Below are positions 1 through 11,994 of a DNA stretch of 64,000 bases, piece by piece. Every line of letters starts with the position of its first letter. Position 1 is the stretch's first letter. The notes beneath the pieces were generated by a model. The model was not told the origin of the DNA. It searched no databases and saw only the letters and a program-made list of their open reading frames with translations. The DNA comes from Acanthochlamys bracteata (taxonomy: Eukaryota; Streptophyta; Magnoliopsida; Pandanales; Velloziaceae), in NCBI GenBank assembly GCA_019914995.1, contig CM034140.1, positions 4,278,001 through 4,342,000 on the forward strand, read 5' to 3'. Made by a program: the position numbers and the translations under genes.

Positions 1-1392
1 TTTTATTATTATTTTGGTTTGGCCACACAGTATTGACCTTATTCCACTCTAGCTTAGAGAAAAATGACTTCCCTATATAGTTCACTGGATAAAGGAAGCC
101 ATAAATTCATTTGCTTTTGTTCTTTCTCCTGGCAACCATTTTACTTTGCACCAGAAAAAAAGCTCATCAAATATTTGGAAGACACCAGAATAAGATCTTT
201 AAAAAAATGAAAATGGAAGACAAAAAAAAAACTGGCATGCCAAGTAACTGCATCATTGTCTACTTGCAATGGTGCAACCATATGACAGGAAGGGGTGACT
301 TCTTTGCTAAGATAAATAGGAATACACATGTGAAGTATGAGATTTATGATATGGAGGTATAAAAAATTACCAACAATACGAGAAAATACTTGAACATGTG
401 ATCTGAACAGCTGAAAAAATAAAAAAATATGACAAATAATTCTGGACTTTAAATGAACAGGACAAACAATACCCATGCCATGAAACTGACAAAAAGCCCA
501 AGAAAATGATAGAACATTTTGACAAATCTATATAGGAAGGTGCATGCTAAATAAGCCCTAATACTTGGAATAACTTTGATCAGAAATGAACGATCTCAAT
601 AGAAACAACGGCTACAAGAAAAAGATTTATTTTTTTACATTTTAAAGTACTCATCAAGAAGATACATTGTCTACTTTAATTCCCTTCTACCAATTACATG
701 GACATCCGTTGGCAGTCATACAATTTAAGGTTCACAAAATTCAATAGTAATTATGAAATCTTTCAGTGAAGTAAATTTCAAAAGTATGTTGCGAAAATTG
801 TCCAGTCTATCGAGGGTGTGAAAAACATAAGTTAGCTGAACTGACCAAATTCTGGTTTGACTTTCTCTGCATGTAACCAAACTAAAAATTTAGTTTAGCT
901 CAATTCAGATGAAGAATAAACCACATACACGTAAATATAATTAAAAAACCAGTTTAAAAAGTGAACAAGCGATCAAGAAGAAACAATGCCCAAGAAGCTA
1001 AAGAATGGTATTACCTGTTTCCAAAAGGAGTAGTATGGACATATTAGTTGCTACAGCTCATAAGCTAGATGGATATTTTTCAGCAAAGATTAAAACCGGA
1101 TATAATTGGAAATTCAGTTATCATACAAAAACCAGTAAGCAGAATTGGAAACAAAGAAATATGTAGTATTTCCTAGTCTACAAGGAATCAGTGCTTTTTC
1201 TGACCTCCATGTTGGATTAGCAGTAAACTTGTGCATCCTGATTTCTTGCAGAAATTTGTCAAACACCAGATTTAATTTCTTATGAAAGCATTTGCAAACT
1301 CTATGGTTTAGTTTCTACTCCATGAAGTGTATCTAACATAATTAAAAGGGCATCAATTGCAAAAGGAAAAGACTCGAGTTTAGATCACTTAC
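1..1392 (-). other. Intron of the GAMYB-like gene (downstream part leaves window)
   Basis: This stretch follows the splice donor at 1392 (AT|GTAAGT on the minus strand) and carries no open frame resembling the rest of a GAMYB protein. In this family the next exon begins with the second half of repeat R3 (consensus LPGRTDNEIKNYW). I could not find that sequence here, so the following exon is presumably left of base 1. The short frames at 111-476 look like chance frames. Confidence 0.6.
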
Positions 1393-1773
1393 ATGAGCAG
1401 CCATTTGAGCCCATTTGTTTCCCAATCTAGCATGGAGTTCGATGATCAACTTCTCTTCCTCAGGTGTGAATGCACCTTTCCTTAGATTTGGCCTCAGATG
1501 ATTTGCCCAGCGTAGTCGACAGCTCTTGCCACACCTGGCCAATCCAGAGTGCTTCTGAACCGCATTCCAGTTCCCTTCCCCATGCTTCTTGACATATTCC
1601 ACCAGAATTGCATCCTCCGCAGGTGTCCACGGACCCTTTTTCAGGGTCATGCCTCCTGATCCTCCACTTCCGCCTGCCATAGAGCCTCCACTGCTTCCTT
1701 CATCAAGGGATGGAGAGTCGACCTGATCCTTGACCATCTCCTTATAATCACTTTCATAAGTTGTGTAATTCAT
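1393..1773 (-). CDS. GAMYB-like R2R3-MYB transcription factor, first coding exon (partial)
   Basis: Nuclear DNA-binding transcription factor of the GAMYB class (subgroup 18, relatives of AtMYB33/65/101). In known members it mediates gibberellin responses in anthers and aleurone and is silenced by miR159; the miR159 site would lie in a later exon outside this window. The 127 visible residues hold an acidic/Gly-Ser head (1-44), complete repeat R2 (about 45-96, tryptophans W49, W69, W89, with [14 protein letters not shown] and [16 protein letters not shown]) and the first part of R3 (97-127, KGAFTPEEE, with F replacing the first Trp as usual in R2R3 proteins, then [10 protein letters not shown]). 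The exon stops at H127 at a perfect donor, GTAAGT, the normal intron place in R3. I chose the ATG at 1773; the frame stays open upstream only through a TTG, and a splice acceptor (TTGTCAAG) sits at 1784, so residues before it are leader. The gene is cut by the window edge. Family identification is secure; the exact orthologue is not. Confidence 0.93.
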
Positions 1774-3130
1774 GCTGTGCAACCTTGACAAGGGAAAAGA
1801 ATAAATGAAGTGACCTGAAGAATTAAATCAGGTATAGAAAAACATAGCCACAACAGAAAGCGTCAAAAGGCAGACTCAAAAGTCACAATTAGGGTGCTTG
1901 AAAGCTTTTCATGGTTGAAATAAACAACCTCAACAGGCAAACATAAAGATTATCACTAGTTATTCTCTATACCAATCTTATAATAATAAGCAGTTGACAG
2001 CGATTACATATCTCCACACTTTAGAGAAACCAAAATTTGAAAAAAATCTTAAAATTTTAAGTGAGACTCTGACTGCAGCAAAAACAAATCAAAAATTTAA
2101 AAGTCAATTTCTTACTTACAAACCAGAAGAAGCTGCAAAACCTATGACCAACAGCAAACAAGCAGAACTAAGGATCATCCAAGCCAATTTAAATGACGAC
2201 CAATGATATCGCTGTGGAGCATTAACCCCAGAAAACCTGTCTTATATTGCCAAAACTCCAGTGCCCAAAGAAATTTTTTTGTTTAACCAAAAACAAAAAA
2301 GTCAAACGGAAACCTACACAATTTACAATAACATTGATAAATTCAACAACTTTGAGTACATAATAACTATCAGATCATTAAACCCCCAAAAATTCTTACT
2401 ATTGTGAAAACCCCAGAAGCAATCTCAAAGCTGCAATGAAATACAAAAGAAATTTTAATCAAAACCAGATAGTTCCCATACGTATCAAAACCAGCTGCAC
2501 CGTAGCGTCAACTGATTACACCATCTTACTTGAAACAAAACCCTTCCAAATTCGCTTTGGAAGAAATCCCATGCCAGGGTTCCCAAATAACACATACAGA
2601 TTAAAAAAAAAGACTATCTCGAACTCAGTTAAAAAACCCAGAAATTAAAACCCTTTACTGGATCGTCATCCAACCGCATCAAATTCAACAATCCAATACC
2701 GTTAAAACCCAAAAGATGTAGGAAAAAAGAAAATTTCATTCTTCCAATCTCCGCAAAATCTTTTCACGAATCCAAAAAAAACTCTGATCAAACTCCGGAA
2801 GAATTCTACCATCCAAAATTCAAGATCGATTAAGATCAGAAATTCAAAATCCATTACCTCTACCAAAAATCGACCGCTCTGATGAAACTCCGGCTGAATT
2901 CTACCATCCAGAACTCCCCGAAATCCGCGGGAGCTAGCGATCTAATGGTGGAGGGAAAGTAAACCCTAGCTCTGGTTCTACGGTAACAGTCAACTGGTTA
3001 ACGGTAACAGTTGATCAACTGTCTGCAAACCCTAACAAACATGAACAAGCTCTAAGAGCTCAGAGAACACTAGAGAAACGGAGAGAAACATAAGTCCAGA
3101 GTATATAAAAGAACCAGATAAGAGAAAGGA
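1774..3130 (-). other. 5' leader of the GAMYB-like gene with a leader intron
   Basis: Leader exon ends inferred from splice signals. A noncoding first exon runs from about 3130 down to 2858 and ends at GAG|GTAATG. The intron 2857-1784 ends with a pyrimidine-rich tract and AAG, followed by a 10-base piece of leader and the ATG at 1773. Leader introns are usual in GAMYB genes. The transcription start is estimated, since no clear TATA box on the minus strand was found. Small frames at 1994-2648 on the plus strand look like noise. Confidence 0.55.
2981..3039. promoter_or_regulatory. Cluster of MYB-type motifs in the leader/promoter of the MYB gene
   Basis: Within about 60 bases there are two copies of GGTAACAG, two CAACTG-type cores, a GGTTAAC and, at 3033-3039, TAACAAA, which matches the gibberellin-response element bound by GAMYB proteins. 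Two AAACCCTA telo-box-like motifs lie at about 2961 and 3028. The motifs are visible; that the gene regulates itself through them is inference. Confidence 0.4.
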
Positions 3131-3139
3131 AGTGGGGAC

Positions 3140-4588
3140 AATTTTCTTTTCTTTTTCACTTTTTACCTGAAGAATTTTTGTTAATTTTCGGAAGAGAGAG
3201 AATGAAAGAGAGAAGAAATAATTTTTGTTAATTAGATCAATTAAAACTTTTTCAAATTTATTATTTATTTATTTTATGTAGTAAATATAAATATATTGGG
3301 ATTTTGGAATAGGACTCATAGCCTGTGGCCCGAATGCATTGGGTCCCACCAAATCACGCTCTTCAGATATATATAAATTTATTTTACAGTTTCAAATAAA
3401 CGTTTCGAGGAATGGCCCTCTAAATTATTCAAAATAAGCTCTATAGTTTGTCTTTTAGGGCAACTTTCCTTAAAATTAAATTTCACGCTGGACTATTTAA
3501 TTATGAAACAGAAAAGATTTTATTGAATAGAGCAAAATAATCCAATTTTTTGGTAGTTTATTTCTAATTCATTACGGACATCAGAATTCAAATGCGAATA
3601 ATTCTAATAACAAATCATAATAATAATAAGAAAAATGTTAAGAAAGTGAGGTTCCATTACTGGATCAAGGCAAAAGAGAATAGCACAAACTGCTATATTG
3701 CAAGATCAGGCTTGTAAAATAATAGTTTAAACGTAGCCACTCTTTCAAAGTAAATCAACCATTCCAGATTATTCTAATACCGATATGTTTAATTTTTATT
3801 TCAAATACGGTTATCAGTTACGTGGCAAGTGAAAGAGTCGTAGAGTTTGGCTTTGCTTTCTAAATTTTTATTAATATATTTTAACAATTTTTATTATAAA
3901 ATTTATTAAAATTTTAAAGTATAGTAAAAGTTATATTATATAAATGAATTATATTTATTAAATTTAAAATATAATAAATCTTTTTTAAAATAAAATTTAT
4001 TTTATTTTTGAAAAAAATCTCAAAAATCACTTCCAAACGATTTTCGTAATCAAATTTGCGGCGAACTGAAGATTTATTTATATTTTTGTTCATTAAAATT
4101 TAACCTAATAAGTAGAAACAAAAAATAAAGAAATGGAAAAGACTGATTGTTTGCTGCAGATAGGGGGCGTTTCGTTTAACGCTTATTTTTTATTTTTTTA
4201 TATTTATTAATATATATTTTATAAATATATATAATTTATTTAAAATTTTAGAAAGTGTAAAAAAATTTTATGTAATGAAATTTTTTTATTATATATTTTA
4301 TTATATTTTAAAAATAAAAAAATAAAATTATTTTTAAAAAATAAAAATATTTTTTATTTCAAAATTTTTAATTTATAAATAATTTCAAACACTCCCAAAA
4401 AGAAATTGTTTTCCCACACCAAATTCATTTATTTTAAAACTTATTTTTATATACAAAAATAAATAAATTTTTTGAATAAATTATTTTTGTCAAAATTTAT
4501 TTTATAAATTTTAATTTTTGGAATTTCTATTATTTTAATAAAATAATATAAAATTATTTTTATTTTACACATTAAAAAAAAAATTTAC
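3140..4588. other. AT-rich intergenic DNA with a MITE-like repeat
   Basis: No gene seen. The part 4166-4396 starts GGGGGCGTTTCG and ends CAAACACTCCC around an almost pure A/T core, the same layout as other MITE-like repeats in the window. The rest is A/T-rich sequence without structure I can name. Confidence 0.4.
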
Positions 4589-4873
4589 CTCGAAAAGAGC
4601 GAGCTTTGCTGATTGCTTCCGATACCAAGCAATTGTTACCGGTGAAGAAAACGCGTGAGCCGCAAACTCATCCACGACCGTACGATCTGAAGCCGGTAAA
4701 TCCAAGCCGTCCATTTTAGATCGTAATCCTTTCTCTTGTAGCATATCATTTATTTTGCAAGTAGATCGTAACTTAAACTCCGGCAGCAGGTACTGTCTGT
4801 TACAAATGTTTTGGACTCCTACGGCGTTGTTGATAAGAGCAGCTGCCTGCCATACATAGGGAAGGTTTTGCAT
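4589..4873 (-). CDS. Unrecognised coding-like exon or gene relic
   Basis: A 95-codon segment with normal, non-repetitive amino-acid composition in otherwise A/T-rich DNA. It reads MQNLPYVWQAAALINN at its start, then YLLPEFKLRSTCKIN and DLPASDRTVVDEFAAHAFSS, ending LALFE at a good donor (GAG|GTAAATT, intron from 4588). No further exon was recognised downstream. An upstream ATG at 4897 lies in the same frame, but a TGA at 4883-4885 separates the two (ATGGCAACGGTTTGA), giving either a four-residue upstream reading frame or a gene with a nonsense change. I do not recognise the family and assign no function. It could be the first exon of a short gene, a captured gene piece or a pseudogene. Confidence 0.35.
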
Positions 4874-4899
4874 GCACCCATTTCAAACCGTTGCCATTT

Positions 4900-7800
4900 T
4901 TTTGTAAGTGAAAAGGTTTCAAGTTCCTAAAACAAAACAGTTCCAGCAGACGTTGGTTGGTTGGAGATTAAACTTAATTTTTCACTATAGACGTGTTTTA
5001 ATTAGATAAAATTAAGTTCAGAAAATTAATTTCGTAAAATAAAATAGATGAAAAATATATAAATTATTTGATAGTGTTTATTGAAATTATTTTTTATAAA
5101 ACTAAAAATATTTTAAAATTTGTTATTAAATAAGTTTTATTTTTAATCTAAATAATAATAATAATTAATAATAAATTTCACGATCTAAATTTTTTATATT
5201 TTTAAAATTTTATAAAAAAGTTTGTACAATATTTTAAAATTTTTATTAAGAAACATGAAATAAAAATAAAAATTAAAAAAAGGAATAAACAACGCTAAAT
5301 ATTTTCAGAATTTTATAAAAATAAAATTTAAAATAATAATTAAAATACGTAAGTAAAATAAAATTAAATTTTAATAAAATTTAAAATAAAGTTTCAAAAC
5401 ATATAAAATAATAAAATTTAACGTTTGCAAAAAAAGTTAAATTTTTTGCTATTAAACTATGCTCTGTATATAAGAACACGTACCTTAGATATTACTAATG
5501 CCAGTACGTACTTTGCATGCAACTCCTAGTTTGATTAGAACGTACGAACGATGGAATTGCAGAGAGATTTTATTTGCTTACTTTTTGTATAGAGTGTACG
5601 AGCACGTAAAACATGTTGGCTCAAACTCTTTCTCCTTTCCACTTCTTGAATACAACCATGAAGCCTCGAAACAATATCATCAATGGAATCATCCCTATGT
5701 TGAGAGCGTGATTTGCCAATTTCTTATATAAAAAGAAAAGTTACTGAAAGCTAATTAGGTACTTTAAATTGTTAGCATTTGTGATACTGCGTGCATTGGT
5801 CACTTCAGCAATTAGCAAGAAGCATTGCAGAAATAATTGAATTATGACAAAATTTGACAAGTTTGCTAGGGAATTCATCGTTGAAAGGAGATAAATATTC
5901 TAACCACTTCACTCGTTTAAGCGGTTGGCCATTGGTGAATGAGTGTATATATTCTAAATACGATTTTTTTATAAAGTGAGTTATGTAAAAATTGAATTGT
6001 GAATGAGTTTGTAAATTTGAGATAATCTAATATATAAAAGTGAATTTTGAATTAAAACTTTGACGGTAAAAAATAAGTTCCATATAATTTGAACATATTT
6101 TTATAGCAATTAAATGAATGACATAAAAAAGATGTACTTCATTGTGACTTAAATTAAGATTCATATTATTAAGAGAATGTATTTATTTTTAAATTTATAT
6201 TCGTAACTCGAGTCGGTATATAATAATTTTCAAATTATTATAGATCCTGGTATTTTGGTTGAAAATTTATAACTTGGAATCCCTAGTCATAGGTGGAAGC
6301 TAAAAATGGCTAGACAAGAAAAGATGAGGTCAAATTCACTCCTTTGGAATTTCCATCTATTCGATCAATCAACAAAAAAGAAAAATACAAACATCAACAA
6401 TCACTTTCTTTTCCCTTTTTATGCGTCAATCACGTGTTGCTACAAAACTCAAAAAAAAAAAAAAAAAACATCTCATCAACAAGTCTCCTTTTTATTCCAA
6501 AAAGACAATAGGAAGCTTGTCTTCTTCAAGTATGTTGGCTTGTTTTTTTTAGAAAAAGCTCTGTCCATGACTTCTAGAACTAGCTAGCTTGTTTCTTTCT
6601 TTCACTGTGGTTGATTGTGCAGAGTTTGATTCTAGGGCTCTATGTATTTTGTTCTTTTCTTCTGCTTAATACATTGTTTGCTCATGATTGATGCAAGCAA
6701 AGTGGGGCATTTTCTTTTTCTTCTTCTTCAATTATGAACTCTATCCGTTATATGGAAGTTAAGGAGTCAGTGACATGCTGAGATAATGTTTTGTTTTAGT
6801 AGAATTCTAATTTTTCACGTCAAAATTAAAATTTTATCATTTTTTAATATTTTAATTACTAATAAAATTAAAAAATCAAATTATTAATTCTGCACAAATA
6901 GAATTTAAATTTTATTATATTTTTTTTAACTCACTTTTAACTCACTTAAAAAATTAATTAGAATATAAAAATTAAACTTCACTTTTAACTTATCTTTCAA
7001 AAAATTTTAATTCATATTTTTTATTTTTTTCAAAAAATTCAGTTACGGATATTTAAAATATTATTTTTAATTTTTGTGTTAGGTTGGATATAAAAGTCTT
7101 AATTATTTTTGTACTAATACTATTATAAGGGACACCGAGTGTTCCAGTCGATCGATGTTTGGGTCGAACTATATCTTCTCCCTTTTTCTAAACTTAAACA
7201 TTCAAAATTCTCTGGGTAAGATGATGGTTGCTTATAAATTCATTTTTATTTCAATTTTCTCATTTTAAATTTTTAATTAAAAATATTTTACATAATTTTA
7301 AAAATTTTGAAAGTATAAAAAATTTTGATTTTACAAGATCTTATATTATTATTATTTTTAAGATAAAAATAAAATTTATTTAAAAAAATTTAGAAATATT
7401 CTTTATTTTATAAAAATATTATTTTTAAAAGTACTTCAAATATTGTGTAAGTTTTTCTCCAAATAGTTCTCCCAAAATTCAAGTTCTGTGCATAATTTTC
7501 TTTTTTAGATTGCGCTTAGTTTATTGTCTTATAATATTACCATCGCAATCATAGTTTTAAAAAATTAGATATCAATATTGGATTACTGAAAATGTTGCAT
7601 TACTACGTTTGTGTTGAATTGAATATCTTTTCAAAATCTACCAAAATTTTACTAAAATATTTTATTATTTATATAAATAATAAAATATCCAATCCAAATT
7701 AATTAATATGTCTAATTAAAAACGAGATATCCATAACCAAGTCATCTTTTTATATTATACCAAATTAACACAACATAAAAAAAGATGGCTACATAATAAC

Positions 7801-8580
7801 ATTTACTAAATATTATAAAGTATCTTATTAATTTTGTTGTAATATTAATAAACAAAGTAAATAGAAAAAATAACGTAAAAGGATAACGCAAGATTGAGAA
7901 TGAAATTTTGATAATATATATATATATAGTTATATGGTTAGTTCAAATAAGAGTATTCATATTATCAGTTCCTTCTATGAGAATAAGATTTTCATATTAT
8001 TTTATAGGAACCATATTTTCTCCGTCTTAACGAACCAAACCTGAGAATCATAATCCTTCGTGTTAAATTTTTGAAAATCATATCCCAATAATCCGAACCA
8101 AACGAAGCGTACATTAAGCTCTACTGTAAACTCATTTTGTCATTTCTTATCGGTCTTACATGCTGCTCAGCCTGCTGCCCTGCTTCCTCACTAGAATTTT
8201 CTTTCTAAATTCTAGAATACTTGAAAGTAATTTTAAAAAATATTTTTATAAAATATAAAATATTTTATTCTATTTTAAAAAATAAAAATTTATAAAAAAT
8301 ACATGCTGCTCAGCCTACTTCCTCTCTAGAATTTTCTTTCTAAACTATAAAAATTTTAGAAATACTTTTGAAAAATATTTTTATTTTATTTCAAAAAAAT
8401 GAGCTTTTTTTATCTTAAAAATAAAATCTTATTACTTAAACTTTTAACAGTTTTTAAAATTTTAGATAATTTTTATTAAAACTTACGAGCTGAAAAAATA
8501 AAAAATTATTTTTTGAAAACGTAATATAAAACAACCTCTGTTTAAAAGAAAAGTCTGGTGAAAGAAGCTACACCCTACAC
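4900..8580. other. Long AT-rich intergenic region with MITE-like repeats
   Basis: No convincing gene. Short frames at 5498-5731 and 6306-6587 have no family resemblance. Repeats seen: A/T-rich MITE-like blocks near 4990-5460, 6830-7070, 7250-7440 and 8220-8540. A segment beginning CATGCTGCTCAGCCT occurs at 8159 and again at 8302, an imperfect 143-bp tandem duplication with one MITE-like core in each copy. Confidence 0.5.
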
Positions 8581-8584
8581 TTTC

Positions 8585-8725
8585 TGGGCTGATCTTATAA
8601 AGCATGGGCGTTAAATGGGCTGGGTTGCATATTCCCTCCCAAATCCCTTGCTAGCGAGACCGCACAGTTCTAATCATGGTTTCTCTCTCTTCCACCAACG
8701 TCACCGTCAAGAGTTATTAGGGTTT
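8585..8725 (+). promoter_or_regulatory. Promoter of eEF1B-beta: site II and telo-box motifs
   Basis: Two TGGGCT motifs (8585-8590, 8616-8621; site II type) flank a TATA-like CTTATAAAG at about 8593. A telo-box on the plus strand, TTAGGGTTT, lies at 8717-8725 in the leader. Site II plus telo-box is the known signature of plant translation-machinery genes, driving expression in dividing cells. Motifs are visible; activity is inferred. Confidence 0.55.
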
Positions 8726-8749
8726 TGTCCTGCAAATCTCAAATCACCA

Positions 8750-11313
8750 ATGGCGATCGCCTTCTCTGATCTCCACAATGAATCAGGCCTCAAGGCCCTC
8801 GACAAATTCCTCTCCGGAAAAACCTACATCTCCGGGTAATCAATCTACTCCAGGTCTTCAATTTCGATGTTTTCTAATTTTTGAAACTGAAAAAGCTTTT
8901 TTTTTTTGTGTTGTTTGGTTGATTACAGTGCGGAGATCAGTAGAGATGATATCAAGGTTTTTGGGGCGGTCACGAAGAGGCCTGAAGGATTTGCCAGTGC
9001 TTGCATGTGGTATGACAGCGTTGCTGAGATTGTTGCTGCAAGGTTTGATCTCCGATCCATTTATTCTTTTTTCTTTCTCTATTTTGATGATGATGCAATA
9101 GATTTATTCGAGAATTGATGCCCTGTGTAAGGCCAATTGAGTGTTTTGTTGTGATCTGCTGATAGATTTTCATTAATTCTTGTAAGTTGATCGAAGACAG
9201 TATGTTAACTACGCTTCACAAGATGTATTCTTGGCTGATCTAGTCTGATAAATTGGGATTTTTTTGGTTTAGTTTTTTTGAGTCATGGCTACTCTTTTGT
9301 GTAGACGACTGAAAAAATTATTTTGTGCAAATGTAATTGCTTGTGAATCTTTTGTTACCTTCTTTTAAGCTAATGTAGAGAGTATGTTGATTAAGCTTCA
9401 AAAGACCTATGTTTAGCTCATCTGGTCGAGGAAAGTTGGTGGCTTTTAGCTCGGTTCCTCGAGTCTTAATGGCTGTTTGTCTAGGCCTATGAAAAGAGTC
9501 TCCTGCAAACAGCTTTTAGTTTTATGTGCTGTTTTTGTAGTTTGGATCCTCTACTGATTAAAGTGGGTGTTTGGTTCCTTCAATTCTCTTATTTATTGGC
9601 AAACTTGAACAAATTATTTATAGTTTTTGTAAAATTGCACCATCCTTTTAGTTAACAAAGAATTGTGTTAGCTATTGCTCTCAAATGTTGGTAAATCCAT
9701 TATTGGCTTGAGAAACTAGCCAAGAGATTCTTACCTGAACGCTGTCTCTGCCTTCTTTGCCTGACTTTTCCTTGATTTCTGGTTGCTTGCTTTTCAAGAT
9801 ATTCACGGTTGTCATGTCTCTCCTTGACTGATTGCTTCTGCTGCAAACAAACATGTCGCTGAAGTTGATGGATGCATTTGTAACATGTACGACCCATAAG
9901 ATCTATTTTAATTTCCATATGCTGTTCTGTGTACGCTAATTTTCAGATAAGTTTGCTTGAGCACCTTCTTTTTGAGAATGGACGCGGTCTTGTATTCCTT
10001 TTGGTTACATAGTGTAGACCTCTTGGATTTGAAAGTTGGGGACGAATTCTTGGACTCTAAGCATGCTTTTTAATTTGCTTGCTTCTATTAGTAACCGATA
10101 ACTTTATTATTCAACGCCAGAATAGTTACTATCTTTTGTTAACATATTTTGATTGACATTCATTAGATAGTTGCCTTACCATAGGTTTCACCACATGTAT
10201 TAGTTATTGACATGTTGTACCATAGGTTTTGACGCATATTTGTATTAGTTATTGACATATTGTAGCATAGAATACTCGTGATTGTCATGTATTCTTGAGG
10301 GTTCAATGTTCAATTAATTCTACTAAACCGAATTCCTTATTTGAGAAGCCTGGTGTGCTAGTTCTTATAGTTTAAAATTTTTGGCAGATTCCCTGGTGAA
10401 GCAGTTGGAGTGAAAATCAGTGGCCAAGCTGCTTCTGGAGCCTCTGCTCCATCTTCTGAAGCTCCAAAGGTGTGGATAACACTTATACATTCAATTTTAA
10501 TGTATTTGTATAAAGTGCATGCACCTTTAGATGTACACTAGAATTGGCTGCTTTGCTATCCATTTTGATTTAAAGAGGATATTGTTAATGCACTCTCTCA
10601 TTCTATGCTACTAGAATGGACAGTTTTGGTTGCCAGCTCCTTTTGTTGGAGTTGCTCTTATCAATTCTAAAAGAATAGTGAGCTTCTTTCTGGTTGTATA
10701 ACTTCCCTGCTTCCTATTGACTATTGAATTTGAGTTAACAGGAAGCCGCCACAGGAGATGATGATGATTTGGATCTCTTTGGGGACGAAACTGAGGAGGA
10801 AAAGAAGGTCGCTGAAGAGCGTGAGGCTGCTGCTAAAGCCTCTTCTAAGAAGAAAGAAAGTAAGTGTTTTTAGATGACATGCTACCTGTTTTCTATCTCC
10901 TTTCTGCTATTCTGCTTTTGCACATTGATTAAGGTTAACATCCACTTGCAATTCAGGTGGCAAGTCATCTGTTCTTCTCGATGTAAAACCTTGGGATGAT
11001 GAGACTGACATGAAGAAGCTGGAGGAGGTTGTTCGTGGTGTTCAGATGCCTGGTCTTTTCTGGGGAGCATGTAAGCTTGCTCTACTTTGCTGTTTTCATG
11101 GTCTTCTTGTTTATAAATCTGTTGACCTTGTTCTGTCTTCTGGTTGCAGCAAAACTTGTTCCTGTTGGCTATGGCATTAAGAAGCTACAGATCATGCTTA
11201 CAATCGTGGATGATCTCGTCTCAGTTGATTCCCTGATTGAAGAACATCTTACAGCAGAGCCTTGCAATGAGTATGTACAGAGTTGTGACATTGTTGCCTT
11301 CAACAAGATCTAG
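8750..11313 (+). CDS. Elongation factor 1-beta (eEF1B-beta, GDP/GTP exchange subunit)
   Basis: Guanine-nucleotide exchange subunit of the eEF1 complex in the cytosol; it reloads eEF1A with GTP after each aminoacyl-tRNA delivery. Six coding exons with GT-AG borders that keep the frame: 8750-8835, 8929-9042, 10388-10469, 10742-10859, 10957-11070, 11150-11313. They give 225 aa, the usual plant length. Residues 1-80 form the GST-C-like head ([20 protein letters not shown], then [13 protein letters not shown]). Residues 95-133 are an acidic/lysine-rich linker with [11 protein letters not shown], a hallmark of the family. Residues 137-225 are the exchange domain, from [15 protein letters not shown] through [18 protein letters not shown] to the C-terminal CDIVAFNKI. 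The second intron is long (9043-10387). The ATG follows a telo-box leader. A poly(A) signal AATAAA at 11636 adjoins a LINE fragment. It looks intact. Plants have two types of beta subunit, and I cannot say which one this is. Confidence 0.96.
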
Positions 11314-11639
11314 TGGATCAAAATCCAATGGTGCAGGAGTTGGTGTCACAGAGGGCTTTTCGATTTATGCTTTTCTGGTGTTTTTTAAGTGAACCAAAAT
11401 TTATTAGGTGGGGTGAGATATTCATTGCGATATGAGCTTGGTAAGTTACGGAAGTGATGCCATTTAGGACATTAGTGAATCAGTTATCTGGGCTTGTACC
11501 TTGTTTTAGACGAGTTTTCCTTGCCCGTTTAATTTTGAGTTCACATAATTCAAATGTGTTGATTATGTCTGCAATGTTATACAGCCTGCAATGTATAATA
11601 GTAGTGCTGGATTATTAAAGTCAATGTGTTCATAAAATA

Positions 11640-11994
11640 AATGGAGTAAAAAATGAGATTATTAAGATGATGTGTGGGTATACTAGAATGGATAAGATAT
11701 GTCAACAAGCTGTCATGCCGATTGAGGACAATTAAGAAAGATAGGTTTAGATAGTTTGGACATATTTTGTGCATATTAAAAGATGCGTCGGGGCATAAAA
11801 ATGATGCTATTTTAGTAATACATCTTAGAAGAATAGGAGTAGATCAAATTTAACTTAGATTAGGGTGGTGGTGAAGAATTCGGATCTTTCGCAAAATCTG
11901 CTGTATAGTTAAACGGAATATGAAAAAAATCATTCATATAGTTGACACTGTCGAAGTGAGATAAAGACTTAATTAGTTGTTGATTATGGCATAT
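11640..11994 (+). mobile_element. 3' end of an RTE-type LINE, decayed
   Basis: Translation of pieces resembles the C-terminal end of plant RTE-clade reverse-transcriptase proteins (consensus MRLLRWMCG..R.DKIRN and RLRWFGHV). Here are AAAATGAGATTATTAAGATG and later GATAGGTTTAGATAGTTTGG plus CATATT. The last bases, GTTGACACTGTCGAAGTGAG followed by a TTGTTG tail near 11980, match the known end GTAGCCGACCCC..GTTGGGAT of such elements. Stops and small indels make it non-functional. It is 5'-truncated and sits immediately downstream of eEF1B-beta. Confidence 0.6.

Noticed and set aside
1774-1791. Upstream extension of the MYB frame (MSRLHS...)
   Set aside because: It would need a TTG start, and a splice acceptor lies inside it at 1784, so these bases are leader or intron.
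5498-5731. A 77-codon frame on the plus strand
   Set aside because: No family likeness and no supporting context in A/T-rich DNA.
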